Of a DNA stretch of 48,287 nucleotides, positions 26,088 to 34,008 are shown piece after piece. The notes beneath the pieces are model-generated. The model saw nothing but the letters and a program-made list of their open reading frames with translations, was not told where the DNA came from and searched no databases. Each line of letters opens with the position of its first letter. The first letter of the stretch is position 1. The position numbers were made by a program, and so were the translations under genes. This DNA is from Deltaproteobacteria bacterium YD0425bin51 (GTDB taxonomy: Bacteria; Desulfobacterota; Desulfobacteria; Desulfobacterales; YD0425bin51), in NCBI GenBank assembly GCA_002753225.1, contig PDZS01000035.1, positions 1 through 48,287 of the forward strand, in the 5' to 3' direction.

Positions 26088-27600
26088 GATTTGTAATAAG
26101 GGGTCTCTTTAACATTTTTTCATATAATTTAATATAATGAGATGCTGTAATATCATGAGTAAAGGTTGCTAAACTTTCTTTCATTATTCTTATAATTTGA
26201 GGACGCTTTAACTCCAATGAAAGATTATAAAAATCCATTGCTTGATCTATTGCCCAAAAAAGACCGTTTGAATCAAAAACTTCAAACACAAATCCATTTC
26301 CTCTTCCTTCTGAAATATTCATATGATAAATAGTATCATGAATTCCTCCTGTATCGTGAACAATGGGTAATGTCCCATATATTGGAGCTATCATTTGAGG
26401 TAATCCACAGGGTTCAAATAGAGAAGGCATAAGTATAAAGTCAGATGCTCCATATGCTATTCTTTCTAATCGCTCATCAAAATCATAAATTGCAACTCTA
26501 TTATTGAGGTTATGCATCTTAACAATATTTTTAAAATGCTTTTGAAATTCTCCATTTGCCACAAAAACTATTTCTAAGTTCTGGTTCGAATACTTGGAAA
26601 TGACTTTATATAAAATGTCTGAAAGAAGCTGGCAACCTTTTTGAGAAGGATCAAGTCTTGATGGCCAAAAGAAAATAGGGGCGTCTTGATCTTGAATTAG
26701 TCCCAAGGCTGCCTGCATAAAACGCTTATTTTCTCTTTTCCCTATTATATAATCCTCAGGTTTGTATCTGCGAAATAAAGCTTTATCTTCTGTGGGATTA
26801 AAAGAAGGATCTGGAGCATTTAAAATTCCTGTTGCACATCCAGCATTATATTTATTTAATAACTCTTTCTGTAATTGTTGGCTTACAAATTTATGCCGGC
26901 CATCAACTATTTCTTTTAAAAATGTGGGACTTACTGTATTAACAAAATGGGCGGCAAATGTTCCGGAGGCAAGAAGATCAACAGGATTTCTGTCACGAGT
27001 TTCTTCATAAGAATAAGGAGGCCTCTCATAATAAAAATTCTTCCAAAAAGCTCTAGCATCTATTCCACGATCTTCAACATAGGAAAGGAAACATTTGAAT
27101 GTATGAATATTATGAATAGTAAAAAGACATGGAATTCCACATATTCTTGCCATAGCAGGTATAAGTCCTGTCATCCAATCATTGCAATGGATAAGATCAG
27201 GTTGGACATGTGGAACAATATTATTCATAACTTCCCGCTGAAAAGCTAGCGCCATCTTGATATTATTCCAAACATCTTTAGAATATACGCTATCTAAATA
27301 AAAAAAAGCACTGTCTTCAGCCAAGTGTATTCTCTCTTCAGGCATCTTCATTTTAATTATATTAAAGTCGTTTCTCAAAAAAGGAGGTAACTGCATACTG
27401 AATATTGCCCGATAATCAGGAAGAGCTACATGAACATCAGTCCCTTGCTCAAAAAGAGATGTGATTAGGGCTGCAGAAACATCTGCAAGCCCTCCTGCTT
27501 TAGCTGTAAGGCCATTTGCACTATCTCCCATCCTATCAGGAAGGTATGTAACTTCTGGAGTTACAATAAGAATACGGGGACTAGTTCGAGGACTTGGCAT
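26077..27600 (-). CDS. glgA: Glycogen/starch synthase (GT5)
   Basis: Glycosyltransferase that extends alpha-1,4-glucan from an ADP- or UDP-glucose donor. The 507-residue length is normal. The N-terminal donor/acceptor motif is AGGLADVSAAL near 33-43, here with KAGGLADV rather than the common KTGGLADV, so the conserved Lys is kept. IHCNDWMTGLIPAM and FTIHNIHTF are the next conserved blocks. The C-terminal GT-B half has FFWPSRLDPSQKG and MPSLFEPCGLPQM with the catalytic-region Glu, followed by VHDTGGIHDTI. GAGGAGGG precedes the ATG. It is last in a minus-strand gene run. No other glg genes are in the window. Confidence 0.95.
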   Translation of the reverse strand: MPSPRTSPRILIVTPEVTYLPDRMGDSANGLTAKAGGLADVSAALITSLFEQGTDVHVALPDYRAIFSMQLPPFLRNDFNIIKMKMPEERIHLAEDSAFFYLDSVYSKDVWNNIKMALAFQREVMNNIVPHVQPDLIHCNDWMTGLIPAMARICGIPCLFTIHNIHTFKCFLSYVEDRGIDARAFWKNFYYERPPYSYEETRDRNPVDLLASGTFAAHFVNTVSPTFLKEIVDGRHKFVSQQLQKELLNKYNAGCATGILNAPDPSFNPTEDKALFRRYKPEDYIIGKRENKRFMQAALGLIQDQDAPIFFWPSRLDPSQKGCQLLSDILYKVISKYSNQNLEIVFVANGEFQKHFKNIVKMHNLNNRVAIYDFDERLERIAYGASDFILMPSLFEPCGLPQMIAPIYGTLPIVHDTGGIHDTIYHMNISEGRGNGFVFEVFDSNGLFWAIDQAMDFYNLSLELKRPQIIRIMKESLATFTHDITASHYIKLYEKMLKRPLITNLTN

Positions 27601-27619
27601 TAAACCCTCCTCAAAATAA

Positions 27620-27642
27620 AATGTTTATAATATTAAAACATT
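27620..27642 (-). terminator. Weak hairpin between the OB-fold-like gene and glgA
   Basis: On the minus strand AATGTTT pairs with AAACATT (7 pairs, 9-base AT-only loop), then TTATTTT. The stem is short and AT-only, so termination would be partial at best. It overlaps the stop codon of the 27641-27916 gene. Confidence 0.3.
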
Positions 27643-27916
27643 AAAAACCATCCTCTTCATAATTGCCCATATCTTCAGCAGGTTCATAATCAGAGACAGT
27701 AATGATTTGTTCTTTCTCTTTTCTGATCATACCAGAAACTTTTACTTTCTCGCCTGCCAAATTTATCATTTCTTTTCCCATGTCATTGTCCTCAATAAGG
27801 TACTCCCCATCATCCGTTACAATTTTTATAGCACATATATCTCCATCCTGATTTTTTTTTGTACCTTCAATTGCACCAGTAATAGTAACTTCCTTTCCAG
27901 AAATACCTTTTTTCAT
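27641..27916 (-). CDS. Small hypothetical protein, OB-fold-like
   Basis: A 91-residue acidic protein with a regular beta-strand pattern (EVTITGAIEGT, AIKIVTDDGEYLIE, EKVKVSGMIR, EQIITVSDYEP) that suggests a small OB-type barrel. No family is recognised. An in-frame start at 27943 would add nine residues. I chose the ATG at 27916 because AAGGA lies upstream and the strand pattern starts there. It sits between a 58-residue protein gene and glgA in the same orientation. Confidence 0.7.
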   Translation of the reverse strand: MKKGISGKEVTITGAIEGTKKNQDGDICAIKIVTDDGEYLIEDNDMGKEMINLAGEKVKVSGMIRKEKEQIITVSDYEPAEDMGNYEEDGF

Positions 27917-27948
27917 AAAATTTATCCTTTCTTTAAAAATCAAAGGTG

Positions 27949-28125
27949 TTACTTCTTCTTATAAATATTTAATCCAATATATGCTTCAGTATTTTCAATT
28001 TTTTTGTTACCTTCAGTACTAGCTATAATAATTGTTTTCCCAGACTTAGATGGTCCAAAGTCTTTATTCAAATCAACTTTTATTACTAACTGATCGCCTT
28101 CAACTTTCATCTCAACGTTTTTCAT
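27949..28125 (-). CDS. 58-residue conserved small protein
   Basis: A short gene of 59 codons. The product begins MKNVEMKVEGDQLVIKVDLN, continues through DFGPSKSGKTIIIASTEGN, and ends GLNIYKKK. The coding pattern is clear, with alternating hydrophobic residues in KVEGDQLVIKVDL and a basic GKT-containing loop. AAGGATTG lies upstream of the ATG. Small proteins with this 'SKSGKTIIIASTEG' core recur in anaerobic delta-proteobacteria as far as I remember; I know of no function. It is probably cotranscribed with the OB-fold-like gene, 32 bases downstream. Confidence 0.75.
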   Translation of the reverse strand: MKNVEMKVEGDQLVIKVDLNKDFGPSKSGKTIIIASTEGNKKIENTEAYIGLNIYKKK

Positions 28126-28173
28126 TTCTTACAATCCTTTATTTTATATTGTTAAAACTTGCAAATAAAATTT

Positions 28174-29166
28174 TTAAACATATAGATCTTTAAAAATTTC
28201 TGTAGATATACCTGTTAAATTAAGAATCTCATTTTTGTTTTGAACTGTAACTGATAGATCAAAATTTTTATCTTTAGGTAATTTGCTGTAACCTATTGAA
28301 AGTCTTGCTGCTATTGTAATATCTTCCTTGGAAATATTATTAGAAACCAAAACTATTGGTCCTGGAAAATCTTTTATTTTTATAAATACATCAGTTTTCT
28401 TCTCATAGCAATTTATTATATTTACATTATCTTTCTCATCTCTGCCTACTACAATTTTTGTATCTGGATTTAATCTGATATGCCTTCCATACTTTAACAG
28501 TTGAAGTTCTTTTTCTGTATAAGTATCTCTATACTTAAAAAGATCTTTTAATCTATCTGCATAGCTTTTATATGTGAGCAAACATCCTCCGGCAGGCTGT
28601 GGATAATCTGTTACCCCAAATTCTTTAGCAAGTTTCATCTGGGGTTTTCGTGATCTACCTATAAGGTCTAGCAAAAGCTCTCTTTTTACAAGTCCTTTTT
28701 GTTCAACTATTGTTTCTGGAAGCCTTTTTGCGCTTAATGGCCTTAAAATATATCCTGGAATACCAGACTTTTTTTCCACATACCTAAGAGAGGGTTTTGT
28801 TTGAGACATTGGCCTCTGCCCTAAAACTTCACCACTAAAAAGAAAATCATATTTTTTTTCCCACATAATTTCAGAAGCGAGCTTAAACATAAGCGCATGG
28901 CAGTCTAAGCAAGGATTCATATTTTTACCATACCCGCAATTTGGATTTTTTAACATATCTAAGTAGATATTAGTAATATTTGGAGTAACAATAGGTATAG
29001 AAAGAGTATCTGCAGCCTTTTTAGCATTTGAAGAAGAAAAAAAAGGTGTCTCAAAACTAACCCATTCCACATCTATTCCTTGCTTACGTAAAACTAATGC
29101 AGATAAAATGCTGTCTAAGCCTCCTGAGGAAAGTCCTAATGCTTTTACTAATTTTCTTTCTATCAA
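28174..29166 (-). CDS. PP-loop ATPase, tRNA-thiolation-like, with NFACT-R-like C-terminal domain
   Basis: A 330-residue protein. The N-terminal PP-loop SGGLDS at residues 14-19 marks an adenylating ATPase of the ThiI/MnmA type. It is followed by a CxxC (C86, C89 in NPCLDCH) and another Cys (C195 in AGGCLLT), candidate sulfur-carrying residues. The C-terminal 100 residues (KYGRHIRLNPDTKIVVGRDEKDN...IKIKDFPGPIVLV) resemble the NFACT-R/DUF814 RNA-associated fold. Relatives are often annotated as tRNA 2-thiouridine or 4-thiouridine synthases. A tRNA thiolation role is likely but the target base is unknown. The start is TTG, with its TGA portion also serving as the apbE stop (4-base overlap). Confidence 0.82.
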   Translation of the reverse strand: MIERKLVKALGLSSGGLDSILSALVLRKQGIDVEWVSFETPFFSSSNAKKAADTLSIPIVTPNITNIYLDMLKNPNCGYGKNMNPCLDCHALMFKLASEIMWEKKYDFLFSGEVLGQRPMSQTKPSLRYVEKKSGIPGYILRPLSAKRLPETIVEQKGLVKRELLLDLIGRSRKPQMKLAKEFGVTDYPQPAGGCLLTYKSYADRLKDLFKYRDTYTEKELQLLKYGRHIRLNPDTKIVVGRDEKDNVNIINCYEKKTDVFIKIKDFPGPIVLVSNNISKEDITIAARLSIGYSKLPKDKNFDLSVTVQNKNEILNLTGISTEIFKDLYV

Positions 29167-30197
29167 TTTTGCACAAAACCTTTTGAGTAATAATCAATAA
29201 ACTTATTCTCTTTATTTTTAACAACTATTAAGCATTCAATATCTTTTAGACCGTTCACAAGAGCAATCCCTTTTTCATATCCTAATACCATTATTCCTGT
29301 TGCTAGTCCGTCAGCTAAAGTACAGTTTTTAGCAATTACTGAAACGCTGACTACTCCATTATCAATTGGATATCCTGTCTTAGGGTCAATTATGTGGGTA
29401 TATTTTTTCCCATCTAATTCAAAAAAATTCCTATAATTGCCGCTAGTTGCCATAGCCATATCATGAAGCGTTACAATTTTATATACAGAATCATAAGATG
29501 CATTATTATCTGGTGTGTTAATTCCTACTCTCCATTTTTTTCCATCTTTTCTAAAACCAGAAGCAAATACTTCTCCTCCTATTTCAACCAAAAAATCATT
29601 AGATTTTGTTTCTTTTATAATTAGAGAAGAAACTGCATCGACTGCATAACCTTTTGCAATTGATGCTAAATCAATTGTAATGGCTGGATTCTTTTTCCTT
29701 AAATATTTTTCCTTAGATATTTCAATTTTATCAAAACCAACTTGCATAAGAGTTTGAGCTATTAACTCTTTTTCAGGTATTTTTTTTATATTTTTAAGGT
29801 CATGAAATCTCCATATCTTCATAAAGGGATTAATTGTTCCGTCCCATGCTCCTTTAGTTAACTCATAGACCTCTTTTGCAGAAATTATAACATTAAAAAA
29901 GTCATCAGACACATATTTTTTTTCACATTTTTTTTCAGAGTTAAAAATAGATATCTCACTCTCTTTTATGAAAGTTGACATACTTTGATTAATAGCGTTT
30001 AATCTACTTTCAATTTTCTCATTTAATCCTTCTGTACTTGCAAACAATGGAACAACTATTTTAATATTATAATTTGTAGCCATTGTTCTGCCTGTAATAT
30101 GAACCTCTTTTTTCATATTACAGGCAGATAATGAAAAAATAATTATTAAAATATAAATATACCTTTTAATAATCTTCTTCACTATCGAGTAATTCAT
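29163..30197 (-). CDS. apbE: FAD:protein FMN transferase, lipoprotein
   Basis: ApbE flavinylates Thr residues in proteins such as RnfG/RnfD and NqrC outside the membrane. The lipobox IIIFSLSAC after a basic, hydrophobic N-terminus makes this a lipoprotein. Family blocks are GRTMATNYNI, IDLASIAKGYAVDA, NFLVEIGGEVFASG (here NDFLVEIGGEV) and YTHIIDPKTGYPIDNG near residue 270, with the C-terminal DGLATGIMVLG. ATG 30197 is preferred; a TTG at 30206 is the alternative. Neither has a strong ribosome site, consistent with coupling to the overlapping upstream gene (ends 30166). No rnf or nqr genes are in view. Confidence 0.93.
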   Translation of the reverse strand: MNYSIVKKIIKRYIYILIIIFSLSACNMKKEVHITGRTMATNYNIKIVVPLFASTEGLNEKIESRLNAINQSMSTFIKESEISIFNSEKKCEKKYVSDDFFNVIISAKEVYELTKGAWDGTINPFMKIWRFHDLKNIKKIPEKELIAQTLMQVGFDKIEISKEKYLRKKNPAITIDLASIAKGYAVDAVSSLIIKETKSNDFLVEIGGEVFASGFRKDGKKWRVGINTPDNNASYDSVYKIVTLHDMAMATSGNYRNFFELDGKKYTHIIDPKTGYPIDNGVVSVSVIAKNCTLADGLATGIMVLGYEKGIALVNGLKDIECLIVVKNKENKFIDYYSKGFVQN

Positions 30198-30651
30198 CTT
30201 CAGCAAGTTTAATTCCTGATGTAGTTAAGTTGTCTAACTCATGTTGATCATCATATTTTTCATCTGCATCATCAATTAATAAATCATCAACTTCCATATT
30301 TTCAGAACCAATCAAGTCATCCTCAAGAGGAAATGGTTCATATTCTTTGCCAAGAGTATCTTTGTCGTCAAATAAAACTTCAATAGGCTTATTGTTATTT
30401 CCTTCTCTATATAATTCAATTACTGCTTCAGCAATTTTTTCTGCATAAGAAGAAGGAGGGTACATATTTTTTGTTCTAATTGCTGAAACCAAACTATCTT
30501 TACCTCTTTTCACTGCATTTCCTACTGCTTCATAGTTATAGGTTTCTTCACAAAGCAATGAGAACGTATCTTTATCTAAAAGTTCTCCTAATTCTTGAAT
30601 AATTAATTTGTTCATAGAATCATTTTTTGAAATCAAATATTTCTGCCTCAT
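30166..30651 (-). CDS. Hypothetical acidic protein upstream of apbE
   Basis: A 161-residue protein with a helical N-terminal half (MNKLIIQELGELLDKDTFSLLCEETYNYEAV) and a long acidic tail (DDLLIDDADEKYDDQHELDN...DSEEDY). No domain is recognised. The frame opens at 30711 but ATG 30651 with AAGGGG upstream is preferred. It is the first gene of a minus-strand unit and overlaps apbE by 32 bases. Confidence 0.65.
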   Translation of the reverse strand: MRQKYLISKNDSMNKLIIQELGELLDKDTFSLLCEETYNYEAVGNAVKRGKDSLVSAIRTKNMYPPSSYAEKIAEAVIELYREGNNNKPIEVLFDDKDTLGKEYEPFPLEDDLIGSENMEVDDLLIDDADEKYDDQHELDNLTTSGIKLAEDELLDSEEDY

Positions 30652-30776
30652 AATTTTATTACCCCTTATTTTACATCTATAAATTAGTTTTTTAACAACA
30701 ATAATAAACATATATCATTTTTTATTTATATTAACAAACTTTCTCTTTTCAGATTTTCTATTTAATAAGAAATAAC

Positions 30777-30805
30777 TTGACAAATCCAATACTGCAGGTC
30801 ACAAT
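30777..30805 (+). promoter_or_regulatory. Candidate promoter of the phasin-phaR operon
   Basis: TTGACA (30777-30782), a 17-base spacer containing CTGCAG, then CACAAT (30800-30805), four of six matches. It lies 53 bases upstream of the ATG at 30859. PhaR often represses phasin genes, so an operator could lie at 30800-30855, but I see no clear palindrome. Confidence 0.5.
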
Positions 30806-30858
30806 TTTTAGTTAGTCTAAAATACAAAATACAATAATTTAAGGGGGAGAGAGTAAAG

Positions 30859-31197
30859 ATGGCAGAAGCCGCTTCAGAAAAAAAAACAGATTATAACTTT
30901 TTTATTGTAAAAGCACTCCAAAAAGCCACAGAAACAATAACTTCAGCTTTTAAAGAATATAATGAAAAATATATCGCAAAAATAGAAGATACTATATCAA
31001 TTGTAGAAGGTTTTAAAGAATTAGGTAAAAAATTTATTGATAATATTTCCATACTTGAAAAAATTGAAGAAAAAATTTCAACAACTATTACATCAGTAGT
31101 AAATCAAATGAATCTTTCTACAAAACAAGATGTTGATAAGTTAACCAAAGCTATGGACGAATTAAGAAAAAAAGTTGAGGAATTAGGAAAGAGTTGA
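30859..31197 (+). CDS. Phasin-like PHA granule-associated protein
   Basis: A 112-residue, Lys/Glu-rich, almost wholly helical protein. Residues 1-75 form amphipathic helices (FFIVKALQKATETITSAFKEY, IVEGFKELGKKFIDN). The C-terminal NLSTKQDVDKLTKAMDELRKK is the coiled-coil motif typical of phasins and PhaE-type proteins. A strong AAGGGGGAG ribosome site precedes the ATG, consistent with an abundant structural protein. It lies 12 bases upstream of phaR. A surface-coat role on PHA granules is inferred from sequence style and context; no PHA synthase is in view. Confidence 0.72.
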   Translation: MAEAASEKKTDYNFFIVKALQKATETITSAFKEYNEKYIAKIEDTISIVEGFKELGKKFIDNISILEKIEEKISTTITSVVNQMNLSTKQDVDKLTKAMDELRKKVEELGKS

Positions 31198-31209
31198 GGA
31201 ATTTAATTT

Positions 31210-31785
31210 ATGCGAGTAATTAAAAAATATGCTAATCGCAAGCTTTACGATACTATAGATAAAAAATATATATCCCTTGAAAGATTATCAGAATTAGTAA
31301 GAGAAGGTGAAGATATTTCAGTTGTAGATAATATAACAGGTGAAGATCTAACATCATCAATAATGTCTCAAGTTCTGGTAAGAGATAATAAAGAAAGCAA
31401 AACAGAAGTACCATCAAGTATATTAGTTCAGCTAATCCGTAAGGGAGGAGGAACAGTAATTGATTATGCAAAAAAATATGCATCCCTTTGGCAAAGTGCT
31501 GTTACAATGGCTGACGATGAAATTGAAAAAATTGTAAACTTACTAATCAAAAATAAAGAGATTTCAGAAGTTGAAGGGAATACACTTAAAGAAGAAGTAC
31601 TGGGATATGCTGATAACCTAAAAAATTGGATAGCAGAAAAAATTGACCAGAGGGTAAGTGAAGTTTCAAAAATGATGAATCTTGCAACCAAAGAACATAT
31701 CAATCATTTAAATGAGATAATTGAATCTTTAAGCGATAAAGTAAAGGATTTAGAAAAGAGTATAGGAGATAAAAAAAGTAAATAG
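31210..31785 (+). CDS. phaR: PHA synthesis regulator PhaR with phasin-like C-terminal part
   Basis: A 191-residue protein. The N-terminus (residues 1-60, RVIKKYANRKLYDTIDKKYI) is the PHB/PHA accumulation regulator DNA-binding domain, which represses phasin genes and is titrated by PHA granules. The middle part (EIEKIVNLLIKNKEISEVEGNTLKEEVLGYADNL) and the tail (MMNLATKEHINHLNEIIES) resemble phasin helices and repeat the tail motif of the upstream protein. This gives a DNA-binding/granule-binding architecture. The stop codon lies inside the downstream terminator stem. Confidence 0.9.
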   Translation: MRVIKKYANRKLYDTIDKKYISLERLSELVREGEDISVVDNITGEDLTSSIMSQVLVRDNKESKTEVPSSILVQLIRKGGGTVIDYAKKYASLWQSAVTMADDEIEKIVNLLIKNKEISEVEGNTLKEEVLGYADNLKNWIAEKIDQRVSEVSKMMNLATKEHINHLNEIIESLSDKVKDLEKSIGDKKSK

Positions 31786-31820
31786 AACAACAGGTTTAAT
31801 TCTGTTGTTCTATTTACTTT
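31775..31820. terminator. Bidirectional terminator between phaR and the acyltransferase gene
   Basis: Perfect 19-pair inverted repeat (AAAGTAAATAGAACAACAG with CTGTTGTTCTATTTACTTT) around an 8-base loop. The TAG of phaR (31783-31785) lies in the left arm. The minus-strand stop at 31819-31821 touches the right end. Confidence 0.85.
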
Positions 31821-32754
31821 ACCAAAATATTGATCTTCTTTGTTTAAGACGTTCATAAATATTATTTTGAATTGTATTTCTAACTTGCGCTGTAATTTGA
31901 GATATCAAAAGCGGTTCTTCTGAAGGTTTATATTTAATGTCTTGAAGAGGAATAGGTTTATCAAAATGTATATACCATTTAGTTGGAAATGGCAAAAGAC
32001 CTAAAGGTCCAAGCCATGGGAATGTAGGAGTAACCGGAACATAAGGTAAGCCGACTAATTTTGCTATAGGTTTCACATTATATAAAAGAGGATGTATTTC
32101 TTCAGCTCCTATAACAGAAACTGGAATAATTGGAGATTTTGCTTTAAGAGCTAAATTTACAAATCCTCCACGTCCGAATCTAGCGAGACGGTATCTATCC
32201 TTAAAAGGCTTTCCAACACCTTTTAACCCTTCAGGAAAGACCCCAACCAAATGATCCTGATTTAACAATTTTTCCCCATTTTCATTTAATGCCTGAACTT
32301 GGCCCACACGAGCAAGAGCAATACCTACGATTGGAATAGCTGAAAATAAAGACAAATGCAAGCATCTTAAAATTCTTGGTTTTGGATGTTCTTCTTGGAT
32401 TGCCATTGCCATCATAGCGCCATCATATGGCAACACGCCTGAATGATTAGCAACTAAAAGCGCTCTTCCTTCACTGGGAATATTTTCAATACCAGATACC
32501 GTGACCCTCCAATATTTCTTATATATAAAAGACATTATAGGACGGCATAGTTCTGCAAGTTCTTCATCAAAACCCCATTCATCAACGAAATATTCCCCTG
32601 TAATACGACGCTTGAGTATTTCTATAGTATCCTCATTTACAAAGCCTCTGCACTGATCAAGTACTGCCAAAACAATATTTCTTCCTGAAGCTTTTGTTAC
32701 CAAATCCTTAATTGTAAAACTTTTATTCCCCTGACTTTTGCTGTTTGTTTTCAT
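31819..32754 (-). CDS. PlsC-type phospholipid/glycerol acyltransferase
   Basis: A 311-residue lysophospholipid acyltransferase-like protein. The acyltransferase blocks are VANHSGVLPYDGAMM near residue 100 (the NHSGxxPxD variant of the NHx4D motif) and VFPEGLKGVGKPF near residue 170, followed by IIPVSVIGAEE. It has no obvious signal peptide and is probably a peripheral membrane enzyme. The frame opens at 32769, but ATG 32754 with GAGGAAG upstream is preferred. The start overlaps the SDR gene end by 32 bases, so the two are coupled. The substrate is not determined; phosphatidate synthesis or a specialised lipid is possible. Confidence 0.85.
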   Translation of the reverse strand: MKTNSKSQGNKSFTIKDLVTKASGRNIVLAVLDQCRGFVNEDTIEILKRRITGEYFVDEWGFDEELAELCRPIMSFIYKKYWRVTVSGIENIPSEGRALLVANHSGVLPYDGAMMAMAIQEEHPKPRILRCLHLSLFSAIPIVGIALARVGQVQALNENGEKLLNQDHLVGVFPEGLKGVGKPFKDRYRLARFGRGGFVNLALKAKSPIIPVSVIGAEEIHPLLYNVKPIAKLVGLPYVPVTPTFPWLGPLGLLPFPTKWYIHFDKPIPLQDIKYKPSEEPLLISQITAQVRNTIQNNIYERLKQRRSIFW

Positions 32755-33862
32755 GGATAACTTCCTCATCCAAATTTTTAACTAGGTCAGCATACTGATC
32801 AATTAAATAAGAAGTTTGCTCAGTTGCTTGTTGCTTTTCTCGGATCCATTTTACAAGTGATTCTGCAGCCTGAGGATCGGAACGAACTTTCCCTTTTGGA
32901 GCGTAATACTTGTTTAATCTGCTGTTTTCAAAAAAATCCTTTATAACTTCCCTACAACTGTATTTTGGAAAAAATTTTAAAACATTTTTCATCCTAGATG
33001 TGTCCCCAACACAATTGTACTTGAGAAAATCTGCTTCAATCATTACAGAATCTACGATCCCTAACTTTCTATAAAAATTATAGCTCATCTTTAAAATTGG
33101 GCTGGCTATTGGAAGGGCAACTTTTGCGCCTATTCTTAGCACCTGAGTGAAAGGGATAGGGTTGTCTCCTGCGATATTAAAGGGACCAACAGCATCTGAT
33201 TTAATGGCATGAGCTATGGAGTCTAACGCATCTTTTACATGTGTAAATTGCATCATTGGATCAAAGCCCCATACCTTTGGAACAACCGCTGAATCTAAAA
33301 AACGGCTCATTGGAGTTTCAACATTTGGGCCTAAAATATTTGCAAATCTAAGGGTTGTTATTTGAGGAGTCTTATTCCGTTTAGTAAATTTAGTTAAATA
33401 TCTTTCAACTTCTAAGCGATCCTGAATATAACGATGGCTATAACGGCCCTTTAACTCAGAATCTTCGGTAAGAAAATTTGGATTACCTGAGTGGGCACCA
33501 TAGACTTTTGTATCACTCAGAAAAATAATACGAGATACATTACCTGCAGCTGCACATGAAGCCAAAAGATCCATTGTTCCCATTACATTTAAACCAAAAA
33601 ACTCTTCTTCATAGCCATAAGATTCAAGAAAAAGTAGATGGCATACAGTATCAACGTTTGCTGTTTTGAGAAGCTCTGATATTAAAGGATTGTCTAAATC
33701 TACCTGAAAAAACTTAAGCCTTTTAAAAGGGGTTTCAGGTTGAATAAAATCAATACCAATAATTGGATCAAGGCTTGGGTCATCCTCTAACAGGGAAGCT
33801 AACTTTCTTCCCCATAAATGGGATACTCCTGTTATAAGAACTGATTTTTTTTGTGTTTCCAT
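32723..33862 (-). CDS. NAD-dependent epimerase/dehydratase-like extended SDR
   Basis: A 379-residue extended short-chain dehydrogenase-like protein. The Rossmann start is VLITGVSHLWGRKLA, where the middle Gly of TGxxGxxG is His. The FLSDTKVYG block corresponds to the SSxxVYG region. The active-site Tyr is probably in RYIQDRLEVERYL, with Arg where YxxxK normally has Lys. Both changes are unusual, so altered cofactor binding or loss of catalysis is possible. The C-terminus is a charged helical tail. It overlaps the downstream PlsC-type gene, and the pair suggests a lipid-modification role. Confidence 0.85.
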   Translation of the reverse strand: METQKKSVLITGVSHLWGRKLASLLEDDPSLDPIIGIDFIQPETPFKRLKFFQVDLDNPLISELLKTANVDTVCHLLFLESYGYEEEFFGLNVMGTMDLLASCAAAGNVSRIIFLSDTKVYGAHSGNPNFLTEDSELKGRYSHRYIQDRLEVERYLTKFTKRNKTPQITTLRFANILGPNVETPMSRFLDSAVVPKVWGFDPMMQFTHVKDALDSIAHAIKSDAVGPFNIAGDNPIPFTQVLRIGAKVALPIASPILKMSYNFYRKLGIVDSVMIEADFLKYNCVGDTSRMKNVLKFFPKYSCREVIKDFFENSRLNKYYAPKGKVRSDPQAAESLVKWIREKQQATEQTSYLIDQYADLVKNLDEEVIHENKQQKSGE

Positions 33863-33916
33863 TAGCTTCTTATTCCTCTTTTCAATTATTTTATTAAAAA
33901 ACTATAAATACTCAAA

Positions 33917-33947
33917 TGTATATCAATCTAAAATTAATATTTGTCAA
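33917..33947 (-). promoter_or_regulatory. Candidate promoter of the SDR-acyltransferase operon
   Basis: On the minus strand TTGACA (plus 33942-33947) is followed by GATATACA. A -10 of TATACA needs a 19-base spacer and GATATA needs 17. It lies 55 bases upstream of the SDR start. The -35 is perfect but the -10 is ambiguous. Confidence 0.35.
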
Positions 33948-34008
33948 GAAAAAGTCTTAGTACTCAAATATCATGTATCATAATTTGCAGTTTCTTCACA
34001 ATAGAGTT

